Assembly: GCA_002278985.1 (NCBI GenBank)
Contig: NCJP01000163.1
Span: forward strand, 1-5,749
From: Erythrobacter sp. 34-65-8
GTDB taxonomy: Bacteria > Pseudomonadota > Alphaproteobacteria > Sphingomonadales > Sphingomonadaceae
Length of the DNA stretch: 5,749 nucleotides
Direction: 5' to 3'
This document shows positions 1 to 5,749 of this stretch, one piece after another. The translations under genes and the position numbers were made by a program. Under the pieces are notes generated by a model that was not told the DNA's origin, ran no database searches, and was given only the letters and a program-made list of their open reading frames with translations. Positions within the stretch are counted from its first letter, which is position 1. The number at the start of each line of letters is the position of its first letter.

Positions 1-3000
1 AATTGGCCAGGATATTGCGGTCATTCAGGCGATAGGGGCCGGTGAGGCCGCTGCCCTGGATCTCGTCCCGGCGATACCGGCTGGCGGTCTCTGCGGCAAA
101 GGCCTGCGCGTGAAGGTTTCCGAACAGGCCCTCGGCCTTAACGCCGGTGGCGGTGCGTTGGTAGCGGGCCAGAATGGTCTGGTCGAAACCGGTGACGAAG
201 TCCCCGTATAGCGCGTAGAAGGTGCTGCTTTCGATCCGGATGTAGAGCTTTTCCTGGCTGGCAGCGTCGAACCGGCGATCCGAACCGTCAGCAAACACCG
301 TGTAATAGGCGTTCGGATCGATTCCGCCGAGCAATTGCTGGTCGTCGCGCTGCTTGGCGCTGTCATAGGCCATCGTCACCAGAAAGCGGCCGAGGACCCG
401 GCCCTTGGCATAGAAAGCAACGCGCGCTTCATCACCCAGATCAGAGTCGAAACGGCCGGTGCGCTCCATATTGTCAGCCACCGTCTTTGCGCCGACGGAC
501 CCTTCCGCCAGGCCGACCAAGGTCCAGTCAAGATCACCCGGGACCACCCAGGTGTCGATGTTCTGGATGCGCGCTGCATCGCGATCGGCAAAACTGAAAC
601 CGAGCTGCAGCGGGCCGGAAACCATGGTCGGGGCAAGCTCGATCAAGGCAACGCCATCATCACCTTCCACGGTCCAGCTGGAAGACGCAGAGCCCTGGCC
701 GGTCAGTTGGCGCAGCTGGAGTTGGTCGAGCATGGCAGCACTCTGGTACGGCTCGCTGACCGAGACATTGCCGGACATGCCGGCCCGGATCGGCCGGCCC
801 TTGCGGTCCGTCAGGCGAACGGCTGCAACCGGGCGGCTCTTGCCATCTGCGACCAGCTGCGAACGGTCCGCCAGCAATTCAGCGCGCCAGGGAGAGGAGA
901 CGAATGCGACTTCGCGGCTAAGGTCTGCGTGGACCTGGCCATCTGCATTGCGGACGATCGCCCTCAACCTGGTGGTTGCTTCCTGCAGGGCCACGCCGCG
1001 CCAGATTGATACGGCGTGGGTCTTGCGTTTGGCTGCCTTGACGCCCTCAAAGGCGACCGGATCGACCGGCTTGCCGTCGACCGTCAGTTCTACCTTCTGG
1101 TTGACTTCATGGCGCACCACGACCCGAACCGAAGGGGCCCGCGGGTTATGGTCCAGTTCCGGGAACAGGAATTCGGCTGGTCCGTCGCCCAGTTCGAGCC
1201 AGTCGGTCTCGCTGCCGGCGGCTTCCTGGTTCGAGCGCGCGCTTGACCCGTCCAAGGGGGCATCGGTCTCGGCTTCCGCTTGCGTGGGCGTTTCAGCCGG
1301 TCCGGCCGGCGCTCGTGGGGCCCAGCCGGGGACCTCGGCGGCGAAGTCTGCCACCACCAGGCTGCCGCCCTGGCCAATAACGAAGCGCGAGATCGCACTC
1401 CCGGCGCTGCGGGTCGAACGGTCGCAATCGATGAAGCGGCCGCCCTCGGGCAGGGTCTGGCGCTGAACCTGTACCACATGGGTGCCGGGAACAACTCCCT
1501 CGAAGTGGTAGCGGCCGTCGCGGTCGGTGATGGCGAAACTTCCGTCTTCCAGCATGACCCGCACACCGGGAATGCCAGTGCGCCCTTCCGTTACCGAGCA
1601 CGAACCAGCCGTCACCCGTCCGATTACCGTCATCCGCGAAGCAATCGTGTCGCGGTCAATGCGCACACCAACTTCCGCGACCGATCGGTTGCCACGCGGG
1701 TCGACCGCTTCAACCCGATTTAGCGCCTGACCGGCGGGCGCATCCGCCCGAACGACCATCGCGTAGGTCAGCCGGGTTGAAGCGCCCGGTGCAATCGCAG
1801 GGATTGCGAAGGTCATCTGGCGTCCATCGGGGCTGATGGTGACCGCGTTGCCGGCGTCAGCACCGTCGATCCGGATCGAGTCCGGGCGCAGGCGAAGCCA
1901 TGGGGAAGGGGTATCGGTCAGGGTGATGTTCCGCTTGGCCCGCTGGCTGTCGGCATTGCGCACCGTGACAGTGTAGAACACTGCGTCCCCCGGCTGCGCG
2001 CGTGTGCGCGAGGCGGACTTGCTGAGGCTGACTGCAACCCCCGGGCGATCAACCGGGATGTCGATGCGCACAGGTTCGATCGTCAGCAGGGGGAAGGGAG
2101 CGCCGTATGAGGAATCGGAGATGACAAAGGCGGAACCGTCCGGCCGGGAAAGGGTGGCGAGTTCCGCCCGCGTCGCCACGGACGGCGCGGAATACGGGGC
2201 TGGGGGCTCCACTATCACCCGATAGTTGCCGAATGGAGCCAGCGGGAACCGGTACTCGCCGGGCGACATCGGATGCACCGTGCCTGAGCCATCGGTGATC
2301 GGCTGGCCGGAAAAGACTGTCGAGGGCCAGGGCGTCAGCCCATCTTCGGCAAAAACCTGTGCCGGAGCGCCGGTGGCAGCGTCCACCAGCGAAACGCGCG
2401 CACCGGACACGAGCGAGCCGTCTTCGCTGTCGAAAACGAAGCCGAACGGGTCAGCCAGAACAGATACAACCGTTGTGCTGACCGGTGCGGAGTTCTCGTC
2501 ATGTGCCACGGAAATCGTGATCGGTTCACCGTTTACCACGCTCAGGATGCAATCGCCCTGCTGGAAGCCGGGCGGAATGGACCGCGTCCGGATCGCACCG
2601 GTGAAGACGCCCGAATTTACACCCGTTTCGAAAACGCTGAGGACTTCGCGGTCGCCCCGGGTTGTCGTAATGATCACGGAAACCTGGTCAACTGCGGCCG
2701 GATCGCGGTTGGCAATGGCCGCATCGAACCGCACGATGAGGACTTCACCCGCCCGCAACTGCTGCGTTGCCTCTACCGAGACTGCGCCGCCGGACGAACC
2801 GTCACCGGGCAGGATGGGCAGGGGGGTGCCATTGCACAGTGACGGCGCAACCGTCAGTGAACTGCTGCTGCTTGCCAACGGGTGGTAGGTCTGGAGGCTG
2901 ATCGGTGCCTGGACAACCGGGATGCTCACCGTGTTGGAGCCTCCGGCACGCGAAGCGCCGCCTTCGGACCAGGTGGCCCGGGCGGTGTTGGTGATGGTCT

Positions 3001-3082
3001 GGGCCTGGGCCGGGGTGAGGCCGAGCAGCAGCATGATAAGCAATGCCGCTGCCAGCTCACGGAAAGACTTCAAGCGAACCAT
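1..3082 (-). CDS. Large modular DUF11 / SdrD_B-like outer-membrane protein (gene D), 3' end cut by the window edge
   Basis: The frame is open from an ATG at 3082-3080 to position 1 without a stop: 1027 codons are visible and the C-terminus is missing. Residues 1-27 are a signal peptide (basic MVRLK start, Leu-rich core, cleavage AQA|QT). Residues 28-58 repeat the N-terminal module of genes A and C (TITNTARATW...SNTVSIPV). Residues about 60-205 are a beta-rich region with an NSGVFTG motif. Residues about 211-295 look like a prealbumin/CNA-B fold (GEYRFP...GNYRVIV). DUF11 spans about 350-475. A SdrD_B or carboxypeptidase-regulatory-like domain spans about 484-545 (GIPGVRVMLEDG, TDRDGRYHFEGVVPG). 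A Pro/Ala/Glu-rich linker follows (about 570-625), then Ig/invasin-like regions with a WRG at 694. From about 850 alternating beta segments (FYALYGDF near 961, LARYQRT, GPYRL) suggest an outer-membrane barrel. Four cysteines (83, 178, 495, 553) could form two disulfides. There is no clear Shine-Dalgarno site; the start rests on the signal peptide. Family level is confident; function is unknown and a surface adhesin or anchor is inferred. Confidence 0.9.
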   Translation of the reverse strand, partial: MVRLKSFRELAAALLIMLLLGLTPAQAQTITNTARATWSEGGASRAGGSNTVSIPVVQAPISLQTYHPLASSSSSLTVAPSLCNGTPLPILPGDGSSGGAVSVEATQQLRAGEVLIVRFDAAIANRDPAAVDQVSVIITTTRGDREVLSVFETGVNSGVFTGAIRTRSIPPGFQQGDCILSVVNGEPITISVAHDENSAPVSTTVVSVLADPFGFVFDSEDGSLVSGARVSLVDAATGAPAQVFAEDGLTPWPSTVFSGQPITDGSGTVHPMSPGEYRFPLAPFGNYRVIVEPPAPYSAPSVATRAELATLSRPDGSAFVISDSSYGAPFPLLTIEPVRIDIPVDRPGVAVSLSKSASRTRAQPGDAVFYTVTVRNADSQRAKRNITLTDTPSPWLRLRPDSIRIDGADAGNAVTISPDGRQMTFAIPAIAPGASTRLTYAMVVRADAPAGQALNRVEAVDPRGNRSVAEVGVRIDRDTIASRMTVIGRVTAGSCSVTEGRTGIPGVRVMLEDGSFAITDRDGRYHFEGVVPGTHVVQVQRQTLPEGGRFIDCDRSTRSAGSAISRFVIGQGGSLVVADFAAEVPGWAPRAPAGPAETPTQAEAETDAPLDGSSARSNQEAAGSETDWLELGDGPAEFLFPELDHNPRAPSVRVVVRHEVNQKVELTVDGKPVDPVAFEGVKAAKRKTHAVSIWRGVALQEATTRLRAIVRNADGQVHADLSREVAFVSSPWRAELLADRSQLVADGKSRPVAAVRLTDRKGRPIRAGMSGNVSVSEPYQSAAMLDQLQLRQLTGQGSASSSWTVEGDDGVALIELAPTMVSGPLQLGFSFADRDAARIQNIDTWVVPGDLDWTLVGLAEGSVGAKTVADNMERTGRFDSDLGDEARVAFYAKGRVLGRFLVTMAYDSAKQRDDQQLLGGIDPNAYYTVFADGSDRRFDAASQEKLYIRIESSTFYALYGDFVTGFDQTILARYQRTATGVKAEGLFGNLHAQAFAAETASRYRRDEIQGSGLTGPYRLNDRNILAN

Positions 3083-3090
3083 AGTGGCAT

Positions 3091-3112
3091 GGCCGGCGCC
3101 GGAGCGCCGGCC
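3091..3112 (-). promoter_or_regulatory. Perfect 9-bp GC hairpin between genes C and D
   Basis: GGCCGGCGC (3091-3099) and GCGCCGGCC (3104-3112) are exact inverted repeats around a 4-base loop. Every stem pair is G-C, so the structure in the transcript should be very stable. It fills most of the 41-base gap between the TGA of gene C and the ATG of gene D, ending eight bases before that ATG, where a ribosome-binding site would normally lie. No T-run follows on the minus strand, so a standard intrinsic terminator is unlikely. It may lower or couple translation of D, or protect the mRNA end upstream. The structure is certain; the role is inferred. Confidence 0.45.
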
Positions 3113-3123
3113 GGAACCTGTTC

Positions 3124-4029
3124 TCAGTCGACCGTCGCGCGGAAGACGAGGGCCGCGTGCTGGCCGCCCGTCAGATCAGGCAACGTGCCGGTAACCTCGC
3201 CGGCTGCAAACGTGCCGCTGCCAGTGACGGTTGCCGTGCAGGCATTGCTTGCCAGCGCAACCGGACCGGTGATGTTGACCGCGCCCGTCTGTGTGAGGCC
3301 TGCCGGAACGGGGTCACTGACGAGAATGTCGGTCGCCGTGGCAGCACCGCCCGTATTGGCAACCACGATGCAGTATTCCACCGTTGCGCCCGGAATGGCC
3401 TTGGGGTTGGTGGTCCCGTTGACCGGATCTTCGACCACTGCGCTGACCTTGGATGCGGTCAGATTGGCGCCGGCAATGATCCAGCTGCCGGTATCCGAAT
3501 GGATGCCGTCCGTGGCAACGTCGCCAGTTGCATCGCCCGCTGCGTCGGCGAAGGTATCCTGGACCGCCATGGGGTCGTCCACGTCCGCAGAATCGTCTGC
3601 GGTGATCGCCGTGCCGCCCGAACCGGCAAAGCCGTCGATCTGGGTGACGCCATTGGCAAACTGTGCGGAAAGGATCACGCTGGTTGTCTGGCTGTCGGTC
3701 GGCAATACAGCAGGCGGGCCAACGGTCACAATCATGTCCGAAACGACATAGACGGTAGCGGCGTCGCCTGAGGCGAGGTCAGCCAGCGAACTCGCCAGGG
3801 TGTCTCCCGCGCTGAATCCTGCGACGCCGTCGGTCTCGACATAGATCCGCACATTGGTGGGATCGAAATCATCCGACGTCACTTGCTCTGCTGCGAGCAG
3901 GAAATCGACCGTATCGTTCGACAGGTTGGTGACCAGGAAGGTGGTGACCACGTCGGTCTGACCCGGTGCCACCGAAACGGCGGCGGAATCCTGCCATGTG
4001 ACTGTGACGTTGAGCTTGCGGTCAACCAC
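3124..4029 (-). CDS. DUF11 domain protein (gene C), paralogue of gene A, with a disrupted 5' end
   Basis: The first usable start in this frame is GTG at 4029, giving 301 aa ending in TGA at 3126-3124. This is very probably not the true N-terminus: the same frame continues upstream to about 4150 and encodes a conserved module (AGTSIENTVFVDYRVNG) matching the mature N-terminus of gene A (AGTLIENTASATYSTGG) and of gene D. The rest also parallels A: a beta-sandwich region (SNDTVDFLL...), a degenerate acidic loop (VETDGVAGFSAGD), an Asp/Ala-rich stretch, then a C-terminal DUF11 module (about residues 190-301) with PGATVEYCIVVANTG, DILVSDPVPAG and a final FRATVD. Cys220 and Cys264, counted from the GTG, may pair. 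The body is acidic. As read here the product lacks a signal peptide, so it would stay in the cytoplasm unless the true 5' end differs. It is either a recent pseudogene or a sequencing/assembly error; see the 4030-4191 entry. Confidence 0.8.
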   Translation of the reverse strand: MVDRKLNVTVTWQDSAAVSVAPGQTDVVTTFLVTNLSNDTVDFLLAAEQVTSDDFDPTNVRIYVETDGVAGFSAGDTLASSLADLASGDAATVYVVSDMIVTVGPPAVLPTDSQTTSVILSAQFANGVTQIDGFAGSGGTAITADDSADVDDPMAVQDTFADAAGDATGDVATDGIHSDTGSWIIAGANLTASKVSAVVEDPVNGTTNPKAIPGATVEYCIVVANTGGAATATDILVSDPVPAGLTQTGAVNITGPVALASNACTATVTGSGTFAAGEVTGTLPDLTGGQHAALVFRATVD

Positions 4030-4191
4030 GAATTCGTCCGTGGCGGTTGCCTGGGTCTGATCGACCCCGTTTACCCGGTAATCGACGAAGACGGTGTTCT
4101 CGATCGATGTCCCGGCGGCGACGCCGACCGGAGCGGCTGCTGCGCCTGTTGCGCCTGCGCCTCGGCGTTAAGAAGTTGAAGTTGGTGGTAG
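4030..4191 (-). pseudogene. Damaged 5' end of gene C: conserved N-terminal module without start codon or signal peptide
   Basis: Reading the gene C frame upstream from 4029, codons stay open to 4167 and then meet TAA at 4170-4168. No ATG, GTG or TTG occurs between that stop and 4029, yet the encoded residues (AAAPVGVAAGTSIENTVFVDY) are clearly homologous to the mature start of genes A and D. Only about 50 bases separate the gene B stop from this module, too few for a normal signal peptide of about 25 residues. In a shifted frame, a CTG overlapping the TGA of gene B (CTGA, 4195-4192) is followed by TTTNFNFLTP, which resembles the n-region of a signal peptide. A third frame reads AEAQAQQAQ, resembling a signal-peptidase site. 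I infer a deletion with frameshift, or an assembly error in this repetitive GC-rich stretch. Confidence 0.6.
4141..4158. repeat. Short imperfect tandem repeat, 2 x 9 bp
   Basis: TGCGCCTGT (4141-4149) and TGCGCCTGC (4150-4158) stand side by side with eight of nine bases equal, flanked by further GCTGCTGC and GCCTCGGCG sequence. The repeat lies exactly where gene C loses its signal peptide, so slippage or misassembly here could explain the damage. Since nine is a multiple of three, a whole-unit gain or loss alone would not shift the frame. Confidence 0.4.
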
Positions 4192-4665
4192 TCAGCGAAC
4201 CGTTGCCGTGTAGGTCACAGCGCCACTCGCGCCGGGCTCAAGCCGGGCCAAAGTCCACCGGACATGGGTGACGTCTGCCAGCTCGGCTGGTCGACTTGCA
4301 CCATCCTCCAGCGTCACCGAAAGATAGGCGAGGCGCCCGAACGTTTTCGCTCCGTCGACGGACACGTCGAAGTCACCGTCTTCCGACAATGCCACTGCGC
4401 CGGGGACGGGGTTCGTGACCACGAAGTCCTCGACCAGCTCAGCCGACGTGTTGCGATAATTGGTGGTGAACACCACCCGGTCGCCGGGGATCACCTGACG
4501 CGGGTCCTCCAGCACGGTCCGTTGGACGCCGTTTTCCTCGACCGTCCGCGCCACCTTGACCTGGCCGCTCAGTTCGACCGCACCTGGCTGCTGCGCATGG
4601 GCCATCGGCACCGCGAGCTGCATTACCAGCACTATGGAAAGCGCCACAAATATCCGGTTTAGCAT
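4192..4665 (-). CDS. Small secreted DUF11-like protein (gene B)
   Basis: This is a complete 157-aa gene, ATG at 4665 to TGA at 4194-4192. Residues 1-24 are a clear signal peptide (MLNR, then a hydrophobic core, cleavage AHA|QQ). The mature part is essentially one DUF11-type beta-sandwich: a VARTVEENGVQRTVLED lead-in, then PGDRVVFTTNYRNTSAE, VEDFVVTNPVPG, an Asp-rich segment (SEDGDFDVSVDG), HVRWTLARLEPGASG and a final VTYTATVR. The order PGD..F....N, then DFVVTNPVP, then LEPG, then VTY is shared with the DUF11 modules of the neighbouring genes, so it is a single-module relative of A, C and D. The gap from gene A is 14 bases and holds a weak GGGAA ribosome-binding site seven bases before the ATG, so it is probably co-transcribed. 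It has no cysteines and no membrane anchor, so the product should be periplasmic or extracellular. Function unknown. Confidence 0.9.
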   Translation of the reverse strand: MLNRIFVALSIVLVMQLAVPMAHAQQPGAVELSGQVKVARTVEENGVQRTVLEDPRQVIPGDRVVFTTNYRNTSAELVEDFVVTNPVPGAVALSEDGDFDVSVDGAKTFGRLAYLSVTLEDGASRPAELADVTHVRWTLARLEPGASGAVTYTATVR

Positions 4666-4679
4666 CGTTCGTTTCCCGA

Positions 4680-5651
4680 TCAGTCGATCGCGACCTGGAA
4701 GGTCACGGTATGGGTGGTGCCGGCTGCAACAGTGCCGAGGTCAACAGCGATGCCGGCAGCCGAAGCCTCCCCGATGTCCGCGTCGGCGGCGTCAGTCAGG
4801 GCGGCGCTGTCGAGTTCGAGAGTGCCGGTCGCGTAGCTGGTCGATGCCGGAATGACGTCGGTCACCAGCAGGTCGCTGACTGAGCCGGTACCTGCCACGG
4901 TGGCGGTAATGGTAAAGGTTACGATAGCACCGGGCACAGGCTGGTTGCCGCCGAACGGATCGACGATTGCCGCGCTTTTGACGAGCGACACGGTGGCGAC
5001 GCTGGCAATAAGCGAGCCAAGATCGTCGTCATCGGCGCCCGTGCTGCCGACAACGGCATCAACGCCGCTGTCTCCCGCTCCTGCGAAGGTCGTCCCGGGC
5101 GTGCCAGTGCCTGTCTCGGCTTCGGCAAGCAGGCGGACCTGGCTGGTATCACCGTCAGTAATTCCGCTTGGGCTGCTGAACAGAACGAACACAGTGATCG
5201 ACTGGTCAGGGTCAAGATTGGCCGAGGTGCCGCCATTGGCGAGCAATGTGTCGATTCCGGCATCGTAAACGCCGTTACCGTTGGTATCGATTGCGAGGCT
5301 GTCGATGGTCACGTCGAAGTCGTTGCCGGCAATCGCCGGATCAGCAGTGAGCACGAAAGGCTCCGTGCCGTTGCCCGAGTTGGTCACCGAGAAAGTCAGG
5401 ACGGATGAGGAAGCAACGGGAAGGGCGCCAGCATCCTGGGATGCAACGGCCACATCCAGCAATTCGGCAACCTGGAAGGTCACCGTGTTTGAATCGATCG
5501 TCTGGCTCGGCCCGCCCGTGGAATAGGTCGCGCTGGCGGTGTTCTCGATCAAAGTGCCCGCAGGCACACCTGCAGCCAGTGCCGGCGAGGCAAGGACGAT
5601 GGCCGATGCGGAACCCAGAAGGGCGGCGAAGCGAAGTGCAGCGTTTGTCAT
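4680..5651 (-). CDS. Secreted acidic DUF11 domain protein (gene A), first gene of the cluster
   Basis: This is a complete 323-aa gene, ATG at 5651 to TGA at 4682-4680. Residues 1-27 form a signal peptide (MTNAALRF, hydrophobic core, ASPALAA|GVP), which supports this start although no good Shine-Dalgarno sequence precedes it. Mature regions in order: an N-terminal module (AGTLIENTASATY...SNTVTFQV, about 31-62) shared with genes C and D; a beta-sandwich (VLTFSVTNSGNGTEPF) leading to DTNGNGVYDAGID at 122-134, which fits a calcium-binding loop with D122, N124, N126 and D130; a Gly/Ala/Asp-rich stretch with four consecutive Asp; and a DUF11 module (about 218-323) with LVKSAAIVDPFGG, PGAIVTFTITATV, LLVTDVIPAS and a final VTFQVAID. 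The mature chain has only about one Lys and one Arg against some 36 Asp/Glu, and no cysteine. It is expected in the periplasm or at the cell surface. Its exact role is unknown; a structural or adhesive role is inferred. Confidence 0.92.
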   Translation of the reverse strand: MTNAALRFAALLGSASAIVLASPALAAGVPAGTLIENTASATYSTGGPSQTIDSNTVTFQVAELLDVAVASQDAGALPVASSSVLTFSVTNSGNGTEPFVLTADPAIAGNDFDVTIDSLAIDTNGNGVYDAGIDTLLANGGTSANLDPDQSITVFVLFSSPSGITDGDTSQVRLLAEAETGTGTPGTTFAGAGDSGVDAVVGSTGADDDDLGSLIASVATVSLVKSAAIVDPFGGNQPVPGAIVTFTITATVAGTGSVSDLLVTDVIPASTSYATGTLELDSAALTDAADADIGEASAAGIAVDLGTVAAGTTHTVTFQVAID

Positions 5652-5662
5652 GTGCAGCGTAG

Positions 5663-5685
5663 TAACCGCAATTGGTTAATGAACC
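5663..5685. promoter_or_regulatory. Inverted-repeat, operator-like site upstream of gene A
   Basis: TAACC (5663-5667) and GGTTA (5674-5678) form a 5-bp inverted repeat with a six-base spacer, and a third element GAACC (5681-5685) makes a second GGTT-N4-AACC palindrome. The cluster lies 12-34 bases upstream of the gene A start in the only AT-richer, non-coding part of the window. It could be a repressor or activator site for gene A, for the divergent gene, or for both. I found no convincing -35/-10 promoter pair on either strand, so the regulatory role is a guess from position and symmetry. Confidence 0.25.
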
Positions 5686-5734
5686 GCTGACGAAGCCTTA
5701 AAATTCAACTAGGTATTACCACAGGGGATGGTTG

Positions 5735-5749
5735 ATGGCGGACAGGGTG
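5735..5749 (+). CDS. Possible start of a divergent gene, cut by the window edge
   Basis: An AGGGG motif at 5723-5727 sits seven bases before an ATG at 5735, a good ribosome-binding-site distance. The five visible codons read M-A-D-R-V. If real, this gene diverges from gene A and shares the intergenic region 5652-5734. An ATG at 5728 directly abuts the AGGGG and is less likely. Five codons say nothing about the product, and the open frame cannot be tested inside the window. Confidence 0.35.

Noticed and set aside
1302..1314. A 13-base match (CCGGCCGGCGCTC) between the linker-coding part of D and the C-D hairpin
   Set aside because: It is a low-complexity GC string in coding DNA and is expected by chance at this base composition.
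335..1466. Long plus-strand open frames (335-1009 and 459-1466)
   Set aside because: They lie antisense to gene D, have no ribosome-binding site or recognisable domain, and have the Arg/Ala/Ser-rich composition expected of shadow frames in GC-rich DNA.
1090..1601. Short minus-strand frames inside gene D (for example 1090-1566 and 1293-1601)
   Set aside because: They overlap the continuous D frame, which carries the recognisable DUF11 and SdrD_B-like residues there; the alternatives are Arg/Pro-rich shadows.
3080..3090. Alternative ATG at 3090 for gene D
   Set aside because: It is out of frame with D and stops after a few codons; the ATG at 3082 leads directly into a proper signal peptide.
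3091..3112. Intrinsic terminator between C and D
   Set aside because: The stem is strong, but no T-run follows in the direction of transcription, and D begins only eight bases later.
2226..3751. Plus-strand open frames of 220 and 289 codons (2226-2888, 2882-3751)
   Set aside because: They are antisense to D and C, whose minus-strand frames show signal peptides, homologous modules and sensible domain order. The plus-strand products are low-complexity Val/Ala/Pro/Ser sequences.
5671..5685. CtrA binding site (TTAACC) upstream of gene A
   Set aside because: Only one half-site is present on the minus strand; the TTAA-N7-TTAA spacing is not met.

Overview
The window is a GC-rich bacterial fragment. 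It is almost entirely filled by one minus-strand run of four genes for exported proteins, read from the right edge to the left edge. All four carry a DUF11-type, Ig-like beta-sandwich module. Paralogous sets like this, with low-lysine acidic secreted proteins next to a very large multi-domain outer-membrane protein, are typical of alphaproteobacteria of the Sphingomonadales/Erythrobacteraceae kind. That assignment is an inference from protein style and base composition; no marker gene is present.

Layout in transcription order (minus strand). Positions 5652-5734 are a short intergenic region with a GGTT/AACC inverted repeat; a possible divergent plus-strand gene begins at 5735 and leaves the window after five codons. 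Gene A (5651-4680, 323 aa) is a secreted, extremely acidic protein with an N-terminal 'IENTA..Y' module, a calcium-loop-like DTNGNG motif and a C-terminal DUF11 module. Gene B (4665-4192, 157 aa) is a signal peptide plus essentially one DUF11 module. Gene C (body about 4150-3124) is a paralogue of A whose 5' end is damaged: the conserved N-terminal module is in frame, but it has no start codon and no signal peptide, and an in-frame TAA lies just upstream. A 41-base gap with a perfect 9-bp hairpin follows. Gene D (3082 to beyond position 1, at least 1027 aa) is a large modular protein: signal peptide, the same N-terminal module, two further beta-sandwich regions, DUF11, a SdrD_B/carboxypeptidase-regulatory-like domain, a Pro/Ala/Glu linker, Ig-like domains, and the start of what looks like an outer-membrane beta-barrel.

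How they may work together (inference): A, B and C would be exported building blocks or partners, and D would be the outer-membrane anchor that displays related modules. Together they could form a surface layer, fibre or adhesin. DUF11 families are known, but I know of no defined function for this gene set. No RNA genes, mobile elements, CRISPR arrays or credible plus-strand genes other than the one at the right edge were seen.
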